NCBI GenBank assembly: GCA_945861565.1
Contig: CAMAUY010000009.1
Location: 17,438 to 81,437 of the forward strand
From: Akkermansia muciniphila
GTDB taxonomy: Bacteria; Verrucomicrobiota; Verrucomicrobiia; Limisphaerales; UBA9464
Direction of reading: 5' to 3'
DNA length: 64,000 bases
Shown: in pieces, positions 1-9,524 of the stretch
Position numbering within the stretch: position 1 is the stretch's first letter
Layout: each line of letters begins with the position of its first letter
Program-made: the position numbers and the translations under genes
The notes under the pieces: generated by a model
The model's input: only the letters and a program-made list of their open reading frames with translations
What the model was told of the DNA's origin: nothing
Databases searched by the model: none

Positions 1-733
1 GATGCGTCCAGAGGTCTTCCGGATTCTGACTGTCAAACTGCGAGTAAGGCACGGTGCGGTTCGCCACGCTGGAGTTGCCCCGGAAGAGGACGTTGCGGTG
101 GAGATTATTGCCGCCCATGGTGGTGTATTCGAAACCGATGATCGCGCTAAAGCGGCCGGGCTCGTTGTATTTGTCCGCCAGCGCGGTGTAAGCCTGCCAG
201 GCGTTTCGCACGGCCTTCTCACTCTTGATGGGGGCGTCCTTGGTGGACAGCGAGGCCACGATCTCCATTGCCGTCGCGAAGACCTTGTCGTTGTCGCCGC
301 TCTTCAGCGCATCATACCACTTCCTGCCTTTCTCGGTAGCGAGAATTTCGGGATCGCCACTGAGCAACTGAGGCATCAAGCCGTACATCTCGGCGTGGTC
401 GGCGATCACCAGGAAGTCGAGCGGCCGGGAGAGCTTGGCGCGGAGTCCGTAAGTGGTCGCGATTTCCTCGCCGCGCGCGAGACGGAAGGCATCCTCCTGC
501 CCGACGCGGCACATCGTGCCCGCATCCACCGAAACTGCGGTGTGCAAGTGGGTATCACCCCACAAAACGCGCGTTGGATAATTTCGCCCGGCATAGGGCG
601 AGAACTGCGGCCGGCTGATATGAGCAACATCAGCCTTAGTGAGGCCCTCGTCGTTGCCGGGCTCTGCCGCCAGGGCGCTGGATGCAACGATGCATCCGGC
701 GAGCGCCAGGATTGTTTGTGTTGTTCGTTTCAT
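1..733 (-). CDS. DUF3604 family secreted protein (3' end cut by window edge)
   Basis: The minus-strand frame is open from an ATG at 733 to the window edge, about 244 codons with no stop. It begins with a Sec signal peptide (MKRTTQTILALAGCIVASSALA). It then carries a metal-site pattern typical of DUF3604: LWGDTHLHTAVS around residues 57-68 and DFLVIADHAEMYG around 106-118, the two His/Asp clusters of PHP-like hydrolases. Family members are usually over 600 residues, so roughly the last two thirds lie outside the window. It starts 85 bp downstream of the sulfatase gene on the same strand, so co-transcription is likely. The substrate is unknown. The family assignment is firm; the catalytic role is inferred from the metal-ligand pattern. 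A plus-strand reading frame over the same bases is antisense and was discarded. Confidence 0.85.
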   Translation of the reverse strand, partial: MKRTTQTILALAGCIVASSALAAEPGNDEGLTKADVAHISRPQFSPYAGRNYPTRVLWGDTHLHTAVSVDAGTMCRVGQEDAFRLARGEEIATTYGLRAKLSRPLDFLVIADHAEMYGLMPQLLSGDPEILATEKGRKWYDALKSGDNDKVFATAMEIVASLSTKDAPIKSEKAVRNAWQAYTALADKYNEPGRFSAIIGFEYTTMGGNNLHRNVLFRGNSSVANRTVPYSQFDSQNPEDLWTH

Positions 734-818
734 AACTGTGTTCTTTCTTTGGCTGATTGCGGGAATCATCGCGCACGTACGGCCTTGCGACGATGGGCAC
801 GGCCATGGGATCCCTTCC

Positions 819-3239
819 TCATTGCGCCGCAATGGCAGCGGACACTTTGCCATCCTCAAGTTTCCGCTGATCCTGCACAGTCAAGGGCGTAGGCTTCAGG
901 TTAATCGTGGCCTTCTTGATCTCGCCGGTGAACTTGAACGGCATTTTGTTAAAATAATCCTCGCTGACCGGCGTGCCGGTGTCCTCGCCGCAGTCCAGCG
1001 TCTCGTCGAGTGAGAGACGGAACGCCAGGGTGCGTTCGATGCGGCCGCTCGCCACCCTCTTGCCGTCCACTTGGATCGTGCCGGTGCCGCCTTTACCGAG
1101 ACCTGGGCCGTCATACGTGAAGTCGTACACGATGGTGTGCGCGCCCGGCGTGAGCTTTTCCTTGCCGGCAACGTAATAACGGGCAACACCAGCGAGGTTA
1201 TAGCAGAACGTTGGCTTGCCCTTGAGCAGGTAAAGCCCCCAACCGCTAAAGCGCCCACCGTGCGTGAGCAACATGCCTTCCGCGCCACTCTTCGGAATCA
1301 CAACCTCCGTCTTGATCTGCCAGGACTTGTTCTTAGTGTCCGGCGCTGCGCCTTCCGTGATGCGAACCAGGCCAGGATAGTAGGTGAACGCGTCGCGGCC
1401 ACGAGTCAGGCTGGGACGCTGCGACACGTCGAAGCGGTCAATTCTGCCATTCTCGATCGGCAGCACGTTATACTTCTCTGCCTCGGTCCAGAAGAGTTCC
1501 TGCAACTCCTTGAGCTTCGCCGGTTCTTTGGCCGCGAGGTTGTTGGCCTCGGAGAAGTCCTCGCTCACGTTGTAGAGTTCCCACTTATAGTCGAGGACCG
1601 CAGGCAATCGCCCTTGTGTCTCGGCGGCTGTATCCCATGGAGCAACCCCCGGGGTCGTCGCGGCGACCCAGCCCTCATGGTAGATGGCGCGGTTGCCGAA
1701 CATCTCGAAGTATTGCGTCGTGTGCTTCGACGGCGCTTTCGCATCATCAAACGTATAGACGAGGCTCGTGCCTTCGATCGGTTTCTGCGTCACGCCATTA
1801 ACGCTCGTCGGGGCGGGCACCCCGGCGGCTTCGAGCAGCGTCGGCATGATGTCAATCACCGAGCAGAACTGCGAACGGACCTGGCCGGTCTGCTGGATGC
1901 GCGCGGGCCAGGAGATGACCATGCCGTTCCGCGTGCCGCCGAAGTGCGAGGCGATCTGTTTGCACCACTGGAACGGCGCGCACATGGCGTGCGCCCAGCC
2001 GACAGGGTAGTGATTGAACGTCGTCGGTCCGCCGAGTTCGTCCATGCGGCGGATCACTTCCTTCATGTCTTCGGGGATGGCGTTGAACACCGTCATCTCG
2101 TTGAGCAATCCCTGCATGCCGCCCTCGCCGCTCGCGCCATTGTCGCCCTGGATGTAGATGACGAGCGTGTTGTCCAGCTCACCCTCCGCCTCGATGGTGT
2201 CGAGGATGCGGGCCATCTGGTTGTCGCAGTGCGCGAGCGCCGCGGCGTAGACTTCCATCATGTGGGCAAACACTTTCTTCTTGTCAGCGTTCAAGCTGTC
2301 CCACGCCGGAATGCTGGCGTCGCGCACGGTCAACGTCGCAGTCGCCGGAATGACGCCCGCCGCTTTTTGCCGTGCGAACGTTTCCTCGCGCACCTTGTCC
2401 CAGCCGTGGTCGAACCGGCCCTTGAACTTCGCGATCCATTCCTTCGGTGCGTGATGGGGCGCGTGGGCCGTGCCCGGCGCGTAGTAGGCGAGGAATGGCT
2501 TGCCGGGCGCCGTCGCGTGCTGCATCCGAATCCAGTCAATGCAATGATCGGCCATGTCCTTGTCGAAGAAATAATTCTTCGCGTCATGCGGCGGCTCAAT
2601 GGGCTTGGTGCCTTCGACGAGGGCCGGATTCCACTGGCTCGTGTCGCCGCCGATGAAGCCGTAGAAGTATTCAAAGCCCAGCCCGGTCGGCCACAGGTCG
2701 AACGGCCCGGCCTGGCTGGTCATCCAGTCGGGCACATTGTGATTCTTGCCATACCAGGACGTGTTGTAGCCGTTCTGCTTCAGGATTTCGGCGAACGTCC
2801 CGCAACGCTTCGACATCAGCGAATTGTAGCCGGGGAAGCCGCTGGCCAGTTCCGTGATGACACCGGTGCTGGCACTGTGATGGTTGCGTCCGCTCAGCAG
2901 TGCGGCGCGCGTCGGTGAACAGAGGGCTGTGGTGTGGAATTGATTGTAGCGAAGTCCGTTCTTCGCCAGACGGTCAAACGTCGGCGTGGGAATGGGTCCG
3001 CCAAACGTGGACGACGCACCGAAGCCCACGTCATCGGTGAGGATGACAAGAATGTTCGGCGCGCCTTTCGGGGCGTGGACTTCCTTGGGGAAATCCTTCG
3101 TGGATTCCTTGGTCGTACGGCCAAGTTTGCCGCCGAAGGGTTGTTCCGGACGAGGGAGGACTTCTTGCGCCCCTGCCGGGAGCGCGATGGCCGTGCCGAG
3201 CGCAAGGCTCAGGAAGGCGAGGATGGCTTTTGATTGCAT
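819..3239 (-). CDS. Secreted sulfatase (arylsulfatase type, 806 aa)
   Basis: Hydrolyses sulfate esters, probably in the periplasm or outside the cell. Residues 1-24 form a signal peptide ([20 protein letters not shown], cleavage near AGA-QE). The alkaline-phosphatase-fold core starts at [14 protein letters not shown] (about 61-74; D69/D70 are metal ligands). The sulfatase signature [12 protein letters not shown] begins at C107, so Cys107 is the residue to be converted to formylglycine, with Arg111 as its partner. At 806 residues it is longer than the usual 500-560. The last ~200 residues, after the core, look like a beta-rich accessory domain ([21 protein letters not shown] region). DUF3604 follows in the same direction. 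The substrate cannot be read from the sequence. The ATG at 3239 directly precedes the signal peptide and is the clear start. Confidence 0.93.
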   Translation of the reverse strand: MQSKAILAFLSLALGTAIALPAGAQEVLPRPEQPFGGKLGRTTKESTKDFPKEVHAPKGAPNILVILTDDVGFGASSTFGGPIPTPTFDRLAKNGLRYNQFHTTALCSPTRAALLSGRNHHSASTGVITELASGFPGYNSLMSKRCGTFAEILKQNGYNTSWYGKNHNVPDWMTSQAGPFDLWPTGLGFEYFYGFIGGDTSQWNPALVEGTKPIEPPHDAKNYFFDKDMADHCIDWIRMQHATAPGKPFLAYYAPGTAHAPHHAPKEWIAKFKGRFDHGWDKVREETFARQKAAGVIPATATLTVRDASIPAWDSLNADKKKVFAHMMEVYAAALAHCDNQMARILDTIEAEGELDNTLVIYIQGDNGASGEGGMQGLLNEMTVFNAIPEDMKEVIRRMDELGGPTTFNHYPVGWAHAMCAPFQWCKQIASHFGGTRNGMVISWPARIQQTGQVRSQFCSVIDIMPTLLEAAGVPAPTSVNGVTQKPIEGTSLVYTFDDAKAPSKHTTQYFEMFGNRAIYHEGWVAATTPGVAPWDTAAETQGRLPAVLDYKWELYNVSEDFSEANNLAAKEPAKLKELQELFWTEAEKYNVLPIENGRIDRFDVSQRPSLTRGRDAFTYYPGLVRITEGAAPDTKNKSWQIKTEVVIPKSGAEGMLLTHGGRFSGWGLYLLKGKPTFCYNLAGVARYYVAGKEKLTPGAHTIVYDFTYDGPGLGKGGTGTIQVDGKRVASGRIERTLAFRLSLDETLDCGEDTGTPVSEDYFNKMPFKFTGEIKKATINLKPTPLTVQDQRKLEDGKVSAAIAAQ

Positions 3240-3320
3240 GGTTGTTGAGTTGTTTTGTTTTGGTGCTCGGTCCGGGGCGCAGCTTGATTCAATCAGCGTC
3301 GGGCGAAGTGGCTCAATTCA

Positions 3321-3369
3321 CCGACCACTGACCACCGACCACTGACCACCGACCACTGACCACCGACCA
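3321..3369. repeat. 14-bp tandem repeat, 3.5 copies
   Basis: CCGACCACTGACCA occurs at 3321-3334, 3335-3348 and 3349-3362 without mismatch, followed by a half copy CCGACCA at 3363-3369. It lies in the 251-bp gap between the divergent sulfatase and beta-barrel genes. Nothing else is recognisable in that gap. There are no spacers, so it is not a CRISPR array. Confidence 0.95.
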
Positions 3370-3490
3370 TAGGATTCTCGCTTGTAAAAGCTGACCGTCA
3401 ACGGCAGACTCCTGATGTCGTCGGTGCGGATCCTTTTGCACATTCCCAGCGAGAGTTTTTCAGCGGGAGTCCCCATCCGGCGCGAAAACC

Positions 3491-4915
3491 ATGCGAAAAT
3501 TTGAGTTGATGTCGGCTGATTTGACAGCATTTCAGGGTGCGTGGGGTCTTCGCAGGCGCGCATCGTGGCGGGTGGTGGTGGCGGTGGCGTTTGGGGTGGT
3601 GTCTCCCCGAGCTCAGGAGTATTTTCAGTCGGGATTGCCGGTCAGCTTTCAAGGGCAGCGACACGGAAGTCAGAGTTCAACCGGCTCTCCGCACGACGAT
3701 TTTTCGACGCTGCAGAACAACCTTCCCTACGTTCCGCCGAGCTCGGTGATTTCCCGCGGTGACACGAGTTTTCGCTACGGAAATCTATCCGGGTCTTTGT
3801 ATGCCGGCCTCTCTACGCGGTACACCGACAACGTTTTCTTGGTTGATACCGGTCGGGAGTCGGACGTGGTAATTGCCCCGCGGATGGGTGTGAGCCTGAA
3901 CTATGCTCCGTCCAAGGCGAGTCAGATCGGACTGGACTTGGGGCTCGGGTACGATTTTTACATCAATAACCCGGAACTGAACTTTCTGAATGCGGGCCTC
4001 TCGCCAAGCTCTGTTTTGAACTACCGCGTGATCGTCGGCAACGTGATGATCGTGGTGTACGACCGGTTTATCGCTCCGAATGACAATCGAACTCGAGCGG
4101 AGGTGGTCGCCTCGCAGGAACCGGGGGCCACGGCGCTGGTCAATTCTCAAATAATCGATAACACGCTGGGAACAACTGCGAGTTGGGCAATCAATGAAGA
4201 GTTGGTGCTTTTGGGAGGGTACGGATATGGTATAACGCGAAATTATTCGGGCAACTTCAGCAGCCAGGATCGTGACACGCACACATTGAGTTCGTCGCTG
4301 GAAAAGAGATTCGGGCCGGTCTGGTCGACGGGAGTCTATGGTCGGATGTCGAGCAGCGACTTTTTGGAGGAGGTACAGAATGATGCCACGAGCTGGTCGA
4401 CGGGCCCTATCCTTAGCTTTCGGCCTTTCAAGAATATCCAGTGTTCGGCGTCTGTCGGCTATACTGTCAGCGAGTTTGACGTCGGTACTTCGCCGACCTC
4501 CATTCAGGATGACTCCAGTTTTACGGGCCTGACCTACGAAGCGACCGTGAACCACCAGTTCAGTCCGCGGATGCAGCATTATTTGAGTTTTTCCCAGTCC
4601 GCCGATCTGGGTTTTGGGAGTAATTACACCGAAAATCAGGAAATTGCCTACGGAATTGTTGCCCCGGAGCTGATCCGCCGGATGGGGCTATCCGGGGGAA
4701 TTTCCTGGCTCAATTACGTTCAGTCGGCACCCGTTTCCGGATCTTCCATCCAGGACTCCGGGGACACGCTCCGTCTCTATGTGGGGGCAGACTACCCATT
4801 TTCTCGGCGCGTGACTGGATTGTTGGGGCTTGGCCACAACCGACGATCCAGTGATATTCCTTCTGGAAATTACAACGAAACGACGGCGAACGTGTCGATT
4901 TCCTACCGTTTCTAA
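3491..4915 (+). CDS. Outer-membrane beta-barrel protein of exopolysaccharide locus
   Basis: 474 aa. After a weak N-terminal signal (hydrophobic WRVVVAVAFGVVSPRA, residues ~26-41) the protein is a run of alternating strands ending in a C-terminal aromatic (VSISYRF), as expected of an outer-membrane beta-barrel. Patterns such as LSGSLYAGLSTRYTDNVFL and ISWLNYVQSAPVS match the putative beta-barrel porin type (BBP2/DUF2320) found in exopolysaccharide loci. It is the first gene of a plus-strand block leading into the polysaccharide export gene, 10 bp away. It probably helps polymer cross the outer membrane. The start is uncertain: an ATG at 3509 would give a shorter signal region. The assignment rests on fold-like pattern and context, not on a catalytic motif. 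Confidence 0.8.
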   Translation: MRKFELMSADLTAFQGAWGLRRRASWRVVVAVAFGVVSPRAQEYFQSGLPVSFQGQRHGSQSSTGSPHDDFSTLQNNLPYVPPSSVISRGDTSFRYGNLSGSLYAGLSTRYTDNVFLVDTGRESDVVIAPRMGVSLNYAPSKASQIGLDLGLGYDFYINNPELNFLNAGLSPSSVLNYRVIVGNVMIVVYDRFIAPNDNRTRAEVVASQEPGATALVNSQIIDNTLGTTASWAINEELVLLGGYGYGITRNYSGNFSSQDRDTHTLSSSLEKRFGPVWSTGVYGRMSSSDFLEEVQNDATSWSTGPILSFRPFKNIQCSASVGYTVSEFDVGTSPTSIQDDSSFTGLTYEATVNHQFSPRMQHYLSFSQSADLGFGSNYTENQEIAYGIVAPELIRRMGLSGGISWLNYVQSAPVSGSSIQDSGDTLRLYVGADYPFSRRVTGLLGLGHNRRSSDIPSGNYNETTANVSISYRF

Positions 4916-4925
4916 TCACATTACT

Positions 4926-5612
4926 ATGATACGACTGCTTTTTCCTCTGCTGATCGCGGCGATGATCGGCCTGCGGCTGGGTGCCCAATCAGAAAGTGCC
5001 TCCACCAACTCGGCCGCCAACGCTTCCGGCGACACGCCGGTGGACGGCGCGAACCGTGAGCTGCGATCCGGGGATGTGTTGCGATACACAATCGAGGAAG
5101 ATCCAGTGAATTCCACCGGAACCGAACCCATGGATGTTTTTATCACAGAAATTGGCGACGCCCATTTCCCGGTCAGCCGAGGGACCGACCGGATCATCAC
5201 GCTGGGAACGAAGGGTAAGAAGCTTGAGGATTTACGTCAGGATTTGACGAAGCGACTGGAGGACGAATTCTACCACCACGCCACCGTCAGCCTGAACCTG
5301 TATGCGTCCGGGCGCAAGAACCTCTCGGGCAGCGGTCCGAAAGCGATTTTTTATGGCGAGGTCAAGGGCACCGTTCCCTTGCAAGAGGGGGAGCGACTTA
5401 CGATTACGGAGGCAATCATCCAGTTGACCTACTCGGAATGGGCCGATCTCAAAAAGGTCAAGATTAGCCGGAAGGGCCCAACTGGAAAACCCGAGATCAT
5501 CAAAGTAAACGTGGATGAGATCATGAAGAAGAATTTGCTCGATAAAGACATCGAATTGAAGGACGGCGACCGAGTGGACGTTCCGTCGAAAACATTTCGC
5601 TTCGGCAGCTAA
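4926..5612 (+). CDS. Polysaccharide export protein (Wza/Poly_export type)
   Basis: 228 aa from the ATG at 4926. An upstream in-frame ATG at 4830 would overlap the preceding gene and bury the signal peptide, so it was rejected. MIRLLFPLLIAAMIGLRLGA is a clean signal peptide. The ELRSGDVLRYTIEEDP segment (about 45-60) opens the Poly_export domain. The rest reads as an SLBB-like section (FYGEVKGTVPLQEGERLTI, IELKDGDRVDVP). It is shorter than E. coli Wza, as is usual for systems that pair with a separate beta-barrel. It sits between the barrel gene and the BY-kinase and should form the periplasmic channel of a capsule or exopolysaccharide export machine. Confidence 0.9.
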   Translation: MIRLLFPLLIAAMIGLRLGAQSESASTNSAANASGDTPVDGANRELRSGDVLRYTIEEDPVNSTGTEPMDVFITEIGDAHFPVSRGTDRIITLGTKGKKLEDLRQDLTKRLEDEFYHHATVSLNLYASGRKNLSGSGPKAIFYGEVKGTVPLQEGERLTITEAIIQLTYSEWADLKKVKISRKGPTGKPEIIKVNVDEIMKKNLLDKDIELKDGDRVDVPSKTFRFGS

Positions 5613-5653
5613 CTGATCGGTGGTGACCCCTTTTTGATTTTCCCCATTTCGTA

Positions 5654-7999
5654 ATGAAAGCACCCTACGGCTCCTATAGCACACCGCTTCCCGGCTACGG
5701 CACCTCGCTGGTCGATCGCATTAACCTGTACCTGCACTTCCGGCGGTACTTCAAAATGATCGCCGATCGCTGGCTTTTGCTGACGGTGCTCACGCTGATC
5801 GGGACGGCGATTGGACTTTGGATCGCTTGGGCGACGCCGAACCGGTATGTTTCGAACTCGGTATTGATGATTGCTTCGAGGGTTCGCGGCAACGCGATCG
5901 GAGCGGAAATCACGGAAGATGCGTCCAAGTTTTCGGACACACAGATTCAGTTGATGCAGAGCAGTTCCCTGATTAGCAAGGTAATGGCCAAGCTATCGGA
6001 GGGGAGGGATCAAACCAACCGGGCCAGCCGGCCCAAGATGGATGCGTATACGGGCAAGGGTAGCACTTTCATCATGAAAGTGACGTCGACCAACTACGAT
6101 TACGCTCAAAAATTTGCAACGGCTTGGGCGCAGGAGTTCGTGGACTTTAAGAAGCAGCAGCGTGCCAGCATCATGGGTTCCTCGGAGGCGGCCACGCAGC
6201 GGGATATTTTGACCTTTGAACAGAGACTGGAGCGGGCTCGCAACGCGTTGGAAGATTTTCGGAAACGAAACAATATCACGAGCGAAGTCGACGCCGGCCT
6301 GGCAGATCAGGAGCGTCTGAACTTGTTGCAGCGGGAATTTGAAATCCTGCAGATGACTCGGAAGATTTATGAGAGTGCCACGACCGAGCAGATTGCCAGT
6401 GGTGCGGTCCAGGGAGTGCCGAGCCTTCCGACATCCCGAGGTGCTTCCGGAGGGGCCGGTGCGAAGGATTTGATTCCCAATGATCGCAGTGGATCCGGGC
6501 GGTTCGAAGAAGGACTCGATGCCAGTACCAAAAGTGAGGCCGGCGGCCGGTACACCGAAACCAAGATGCTCATCAGCAAGTACGAAGACGAAATCGCCAG
6601 ACTCTCCACGAATCTTAAGCCGGCGCACCCACACATGATTCGGCTCCAGAATTTGTTGGAAGCGACGGGCCGGGAGCTCAAGACAACGCTGGCATTGATC
6701 GAAGAGATGCGCGTGAACTCGATTGAGGCAATGAAACTCAAGGAAGCCGGCTATCCGCCCGTGATCGAAAGCTTGAAGCAAAAGGTTTTTGAATCGACGT
6801 CGGTATTGACGGAATACAAGCGTCTCCGCGAAGACGAAGATATCGTCAAACAGAACCTGGACGTTCTTCGCAAGCAGTTGCAGTCCTTCGCAATGATGGG
6901 CGGTGATGATGAACAGTTTAGTTTGGTCGAAGTCGGTGGTGGCACGCCGGAGCCAACGGGACCGAATCGGCCGTTGATTATTGGTACCGCAATCCTAATT
7001 GGGCTGATCTCGGGGATTGGTGCCCTGTACCTCCTTCACCGACTGGACGATCGCCTGGAGCAGCCTGAGCAGATTGAGGAGGCCCTCGACGAGCCAGTCA
7101 TTGGCCAGCTTCCCGAAGTAGATAAGAAGCACTATAAGGAGGGCTACCTGCTTTTGAGTCGAATGAAGTCGCATACCATGTTCGCGGAGGCGCTCCGCGG
7201 CGTGCGGTCGGCTCTTTTGCTCAGTCCTGAGGGTAGTGCGAAGCGGTTACTGGCGGTGACCAGTGCGGTGCCCGGTGATGGAAAGACCACCTTCACGACC
7301 AACTTCGCCGTGACGCTTGCGAATGCCGGGAACAAGACCCTGTTGGTGGATGCTGATCTGCGTCGCGGCAACATTCACGGGTATTTCGAGCAACCACTGG
7401 AGGCGGGCCTTGCTGAGGTTCTCCAGGGGAAGTTATCCGTTAAGGACGCCGTCCGCGAGACGGGCATCGACAACCTGTTCTTCATGCGTGCTGGGGAACG
7501 CCCGCACAACCCCTCGGAACTGCTCATTGGCCCGGCCACAAAGAATTTCATCCGCGATCTGAGGTCCGAATTCGATTACGTGATCTTCGACTGTCCGCCG
7601 CTCACCGCGATTGATGACACGTTTTCCATTGCCGCATTCCTCGATGGACTATTTTTTGTCGTCCGGGCGGGCAAGACCTCGATGCGTTTTGCAAAACTGG
7701 GCCTTAGCACGATTCGCCAGCGGGGAGTTCCCATTCTCGGCCTCATTGTCAATGGCGTGTCGATCGACAATCCATACTACTATTACACCACGTACTATTA
7801 CGCTTCATACTATCATCGCCCAATCACCCCGGATGGTGATTTCGATGACGAGGAAAAGGACAAGGCTGGAGTTGCCGGGAAGGAGGACGTCGTCGAGGCA
7901 GCGAATCGCCCGGAGGGCGAGGCCGCTCGGCGAAGCCGCACCAAGGCTGAGATCCCCGCCCCGGGGGACGGTGCGGGCGGCGATCACGGCATAGGCTGA
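5654..7999 (+). CDS. Polysaccharide co-polymerase / BY-kinase fusion
   Basis: 781 aa. The N-terminal half is a Wzz/GNVR co-polymerase: first TM near residues 42-60, a long coiled-coil periplasmic region (about 170-400) and a second TM near 440-460 (PLIIGTAILIGLISGIGALYLL, followed by HRL). The C-terminal half is a bacterial tyrosine kinase: Walker A AVPGDGKTTFTTN with Lys544, Walker A' TLLVDADLRRG and Walker B YVIFDCPPL. A tyrosine cluster begins at Tyr708 (NPYYYYTTYYYASYYHRP, nine Tyr in 13 residues), which is where such kinases autophosphorylate. About 60 charged residues follow the cluster. It controls chain length and export of the polysaccharide. Third gene of the export operon, 41 bp after the previous one. 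No glycosyltransferases or Wzx/Wzy are in the window. Confidence 0.95.
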   Translation: MKAPYGSYSTPLPGYGTSLVDRINLYLHFRRYFKMIADRWLLLTVLTLIGTAIGLWIAWATPNRYVSNSVLMIASRVRGNAIGAEITEDASKFSDTQIQLMQSSSLISKVMAKLSEGRDQTNRASRPKMDAYTGKGSTFIMKVTSTNYDYAQKFATAWAQEFVDFKKQQRASIMGSSEAATQRDILTFEQRLERARNALEDFRKRNNITSEVDAGLADQERLNLLQREFEILQMTRKIYESATTEQIASGAVQGVPSLPTSRGASGGAGAKDLIPNDRSGSGRFEEGLDASTKSEAGGRYTETKMLISKYEDEIARLSTNLKPAHPHMIRLQNLLEATGRELKTTLALIEEMRVNSIEAMKLKEAGYPPVIESLKQKVFESTSVLTEYKRLREDEDIVKQNLDVLRKQLQSFAMMGGDDEQFSLVEVGGGTPEPTGPNRPLIIGTAILIGLISGIGALYLLHRLDDRLEQPEQIEEALDEPVIGQLPEVDKKHYKEGYLLLSRMKSHTMFAEALRGVRSALLLSPEGSAKRLLAVTSAVPGDGKTTFTTNFAVTLANAGNKTLLVDADLRRGNIHGYFEQPLEAGLAEVLQGKLSVKDAVRETGIDNLFFMRAGERPHNPSELLIGPATKNFIRDLRSEFDYVIFDCPPLTAIDDTFSIAAFLDGLFFVVRAGKTSMRFAKLGLSTIRQRGVPILGLIVNGVSIDNPYYYYTTYYYASYYHRPITPDGDFDDEEKDKAGVAGKEDVVEAANRPEGEAARRSRTKAEIPAPGDGAGGDHGIG

Positions 8000-8063
8000 G
8001 CGGCGGGGGCTCGATCAAGCCCGACGGGGTGCTGGCCGATGGAGTACTGGCCGATTCGGTGAG

Positions 8064-8083
8064 ACGGCATGCGTGCCGTTGTT
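8064..8083. terminator. Putative bidirectional terminator hairpin
   Basis: ACGGCA (8064-8069) and TGCCGT (8074-8079) form a 6-bp stem with a TGCG loop, followed by TGTT. It lies in the 91-bp gap between the convergent BY-kinase and histidine kinase genes. The U-tract is weak. A degenerate direct repeat (GTGCTGGCCGATGGA / GTACTGGCCGATTCG, 8030-8059) sits just upstream. Confidence 0.45.
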
Positions 8084-8090
8084 AAAATGG

Positions 8091-9422
8091 CTACCCTGCG
8101 TTCGCGTGAGGAAATTCGCGGAGAAGGCGCAGGACAAATAGGGTACCGGTGCTATTGGATGATTCCAACTCCAGGACGGCACCGAGATGAAGCGCCAGTT
8201 GCCGGCTGATCGCGAGCCCGAGGCCGGACCCGCCCGGTTTGGAGGAGGTGATTGAGGTAAAGAGTTTGGCTTTCACTTCTTCAGGAATTCCGGACCCCTC
8301 ATCGCGAACCCAGAATTCGACCGCCCGAGACGTCCGTTGAACCCAAAGATGAACGGTACCCCCGGGCGGGCTCGCCTGAATTGCATTGGTGGCCAGATTT
8401 TCGAGTATCAGCAGTACGAGGTTCGCCTCGCGGTTGGATAACGTTCCGGATCCGGGCGGTTGCACCTGCACTTGAATTCGTCGTTCGCGGCTGACCGTGG
8501 AGAGTCGCGTCGTCAGAAGAGCCATTGTCTCTGCCAGCGACAATTCATACGTGGAACCGTCCTGCTCGTCCCGGAGTACCCGCACCACTTCGTCGATGAG
8601 GCGCTGCATCCGATGCGTTGAATTTGCCGCATCGGCACGCCCGGCTTCCTCGGGCAGAAGTGCGACCACTTGTCGGAGTGCTGCCAGCGGATTCTTCAAG
8701 CCATGCACCAGGTGGGAGGTGACGGCACCTACCGCCGAGGTCTTCGCGGCCAGGGTGAGCTCGTGATTCGCCTGCAGTAATCGAGCGGTGCGATCGGCCA
8801 GCATTCGATTGAATCGAGCCAGCCGCCGAAAGGCCCACGCAAGAAGTCCCGTCATGACGATTCCTGCAACGGAAAAGACCCGTGCGCTTTGCCCGAGAAG
8901 GCGCTCATCCAGCAGGCGGTATTCGCGGCTTAAATCGGCGCCATCCAGAATGTATTGCACGAGCCCGAATAGGCCGCCGTCCGGTCCGGAGCGGAGTGGG
9001 GTGACGACTTCGAGCCAGGGCGGCTGGGGGCCCGAGCCTGGGTGAAAGCGCGTCTGCAGAATTCCAGCACCAGCGCCGTGTAAAAGGCTCGGGTCTGGAT
9101 CAACTGCGTCAGAACTGCCGAGCAACTGTGCGAGCGGACGCCCCTCCGGGTCAAAGAGGCGAACCGCGAGCACGCCCGGCAGGTCGGGCTCAATGGAGGT
9201 TTCGATCACCGCCTGCAGCGGATCGTTAGTCCGCCCATCGCCGGAGGCGGCCAGCTGGCGGTCAAGGAGTGCGGCCAGGAGCCGTCCCTCCCTCCCTGCC
9301 AGTTGGTCTCGGAGTTCGAGTCGGAGCCGTCCCTGGGTGACCGCGACGGCGGACCCTAGCACCGCCAGGGAAAACAGGATGCCGAAGGCGGGAAGCCAGC
9401 GCGATGTTCGTGGCAGATCCAA
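8091..9422 (-). CDS. Membrane sensor histidine kinase (orphan)
   Basis: 443 aa. TM helices lie at about residues 11-30 and 183-200 and enclose a ~150-residue periplasmic sensor region with no recognised domain. The cytoplasmic part has the H-box VTSHLVHGLKNPLAALRQ, with His240 as the expected phosphorylation site. The N-box is ENLATNAIQAS and the G-boxes are VRDEGSGIPEE and GGSGLGLAISRQL. The HGLKNPL form of the H-box is typical of NtrB/PilS-like kinases. No response regulator gene is adjacent. It is convergent with the polysaccharide operon and downstream of the SCO-like gene on the same strand (about 100 bp gap). The signal sensed is unknown. Confidence 0.93.
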   Translation of the reverse strand: MDLPRTSRWLPAFGILFSLAVLGSAVAVTQGRLRLELRDQLAGREGRLLAALLDRQLAASGDGRTNDPLQAVIETSIEPDLPGVLAVRLFDPEGRPLAQLLGSSDAVDPDPSLLHGAGAGILQTRFHPGSGPQPPWLEVVTPLRSGPDGGLFGLVQYILDGADLSREYRLLDERLLGQSARVFSVAGIVMTGLLAWAFRRLARFNRMLADRTARLLQANHELTLAAKTSAVGAVTSHLVHGLKNPLAALRQVVALLPEEAGRADAANSTHRMQRLIDEVVRVLRDEQDGSTYELSLAETMALLTTRLSTVSRERRIQVQVQPPGSGTLSNREANLVLLILENLATNAIQASPPGGTVHLWVQRTSRAVEFWVRDEGSGIPEEVKAKLFTSITSSKPGGSGLGLAISRQLALHLGAVLELESSNSTGTLFVLRLLREFPHANAG

Positions 9423-9524
9423 GTAGGAGTGGGAGTCTGAGCTTTTCGAAGGCGCGCGACGAGTCTCTTCGCGGATTCGCTTTCGAAGGTCCGGCGCAAC
9501 AGCGCCCCGGAACTCATCCGGTGT

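Noticed and set aside
2..892. Plus-strand reading frame of 296 codons at the window start
   Set aside because: It is antisense to the DUF3604 gene, which has a signal peptide and family motifs; the plus-strand product has no recognisable domain.
1071..2918. 615-codon plus-strand frame inside the sulfatase gene
   Set aside because: Antisense shadow; Arg/Val-rich composition and full overlap with a gene that has clear catalytic motifs.
3321..3369. Possible CRISPR array
   Set aside because: Units are 14 bp with no spacers and there are no cas genes.
3785..4579. 264-codon minus-strand frame over the beta-barrel gene
   Set aside because: Antisense of a gene with signal peptide, barrel pattern and operon context.
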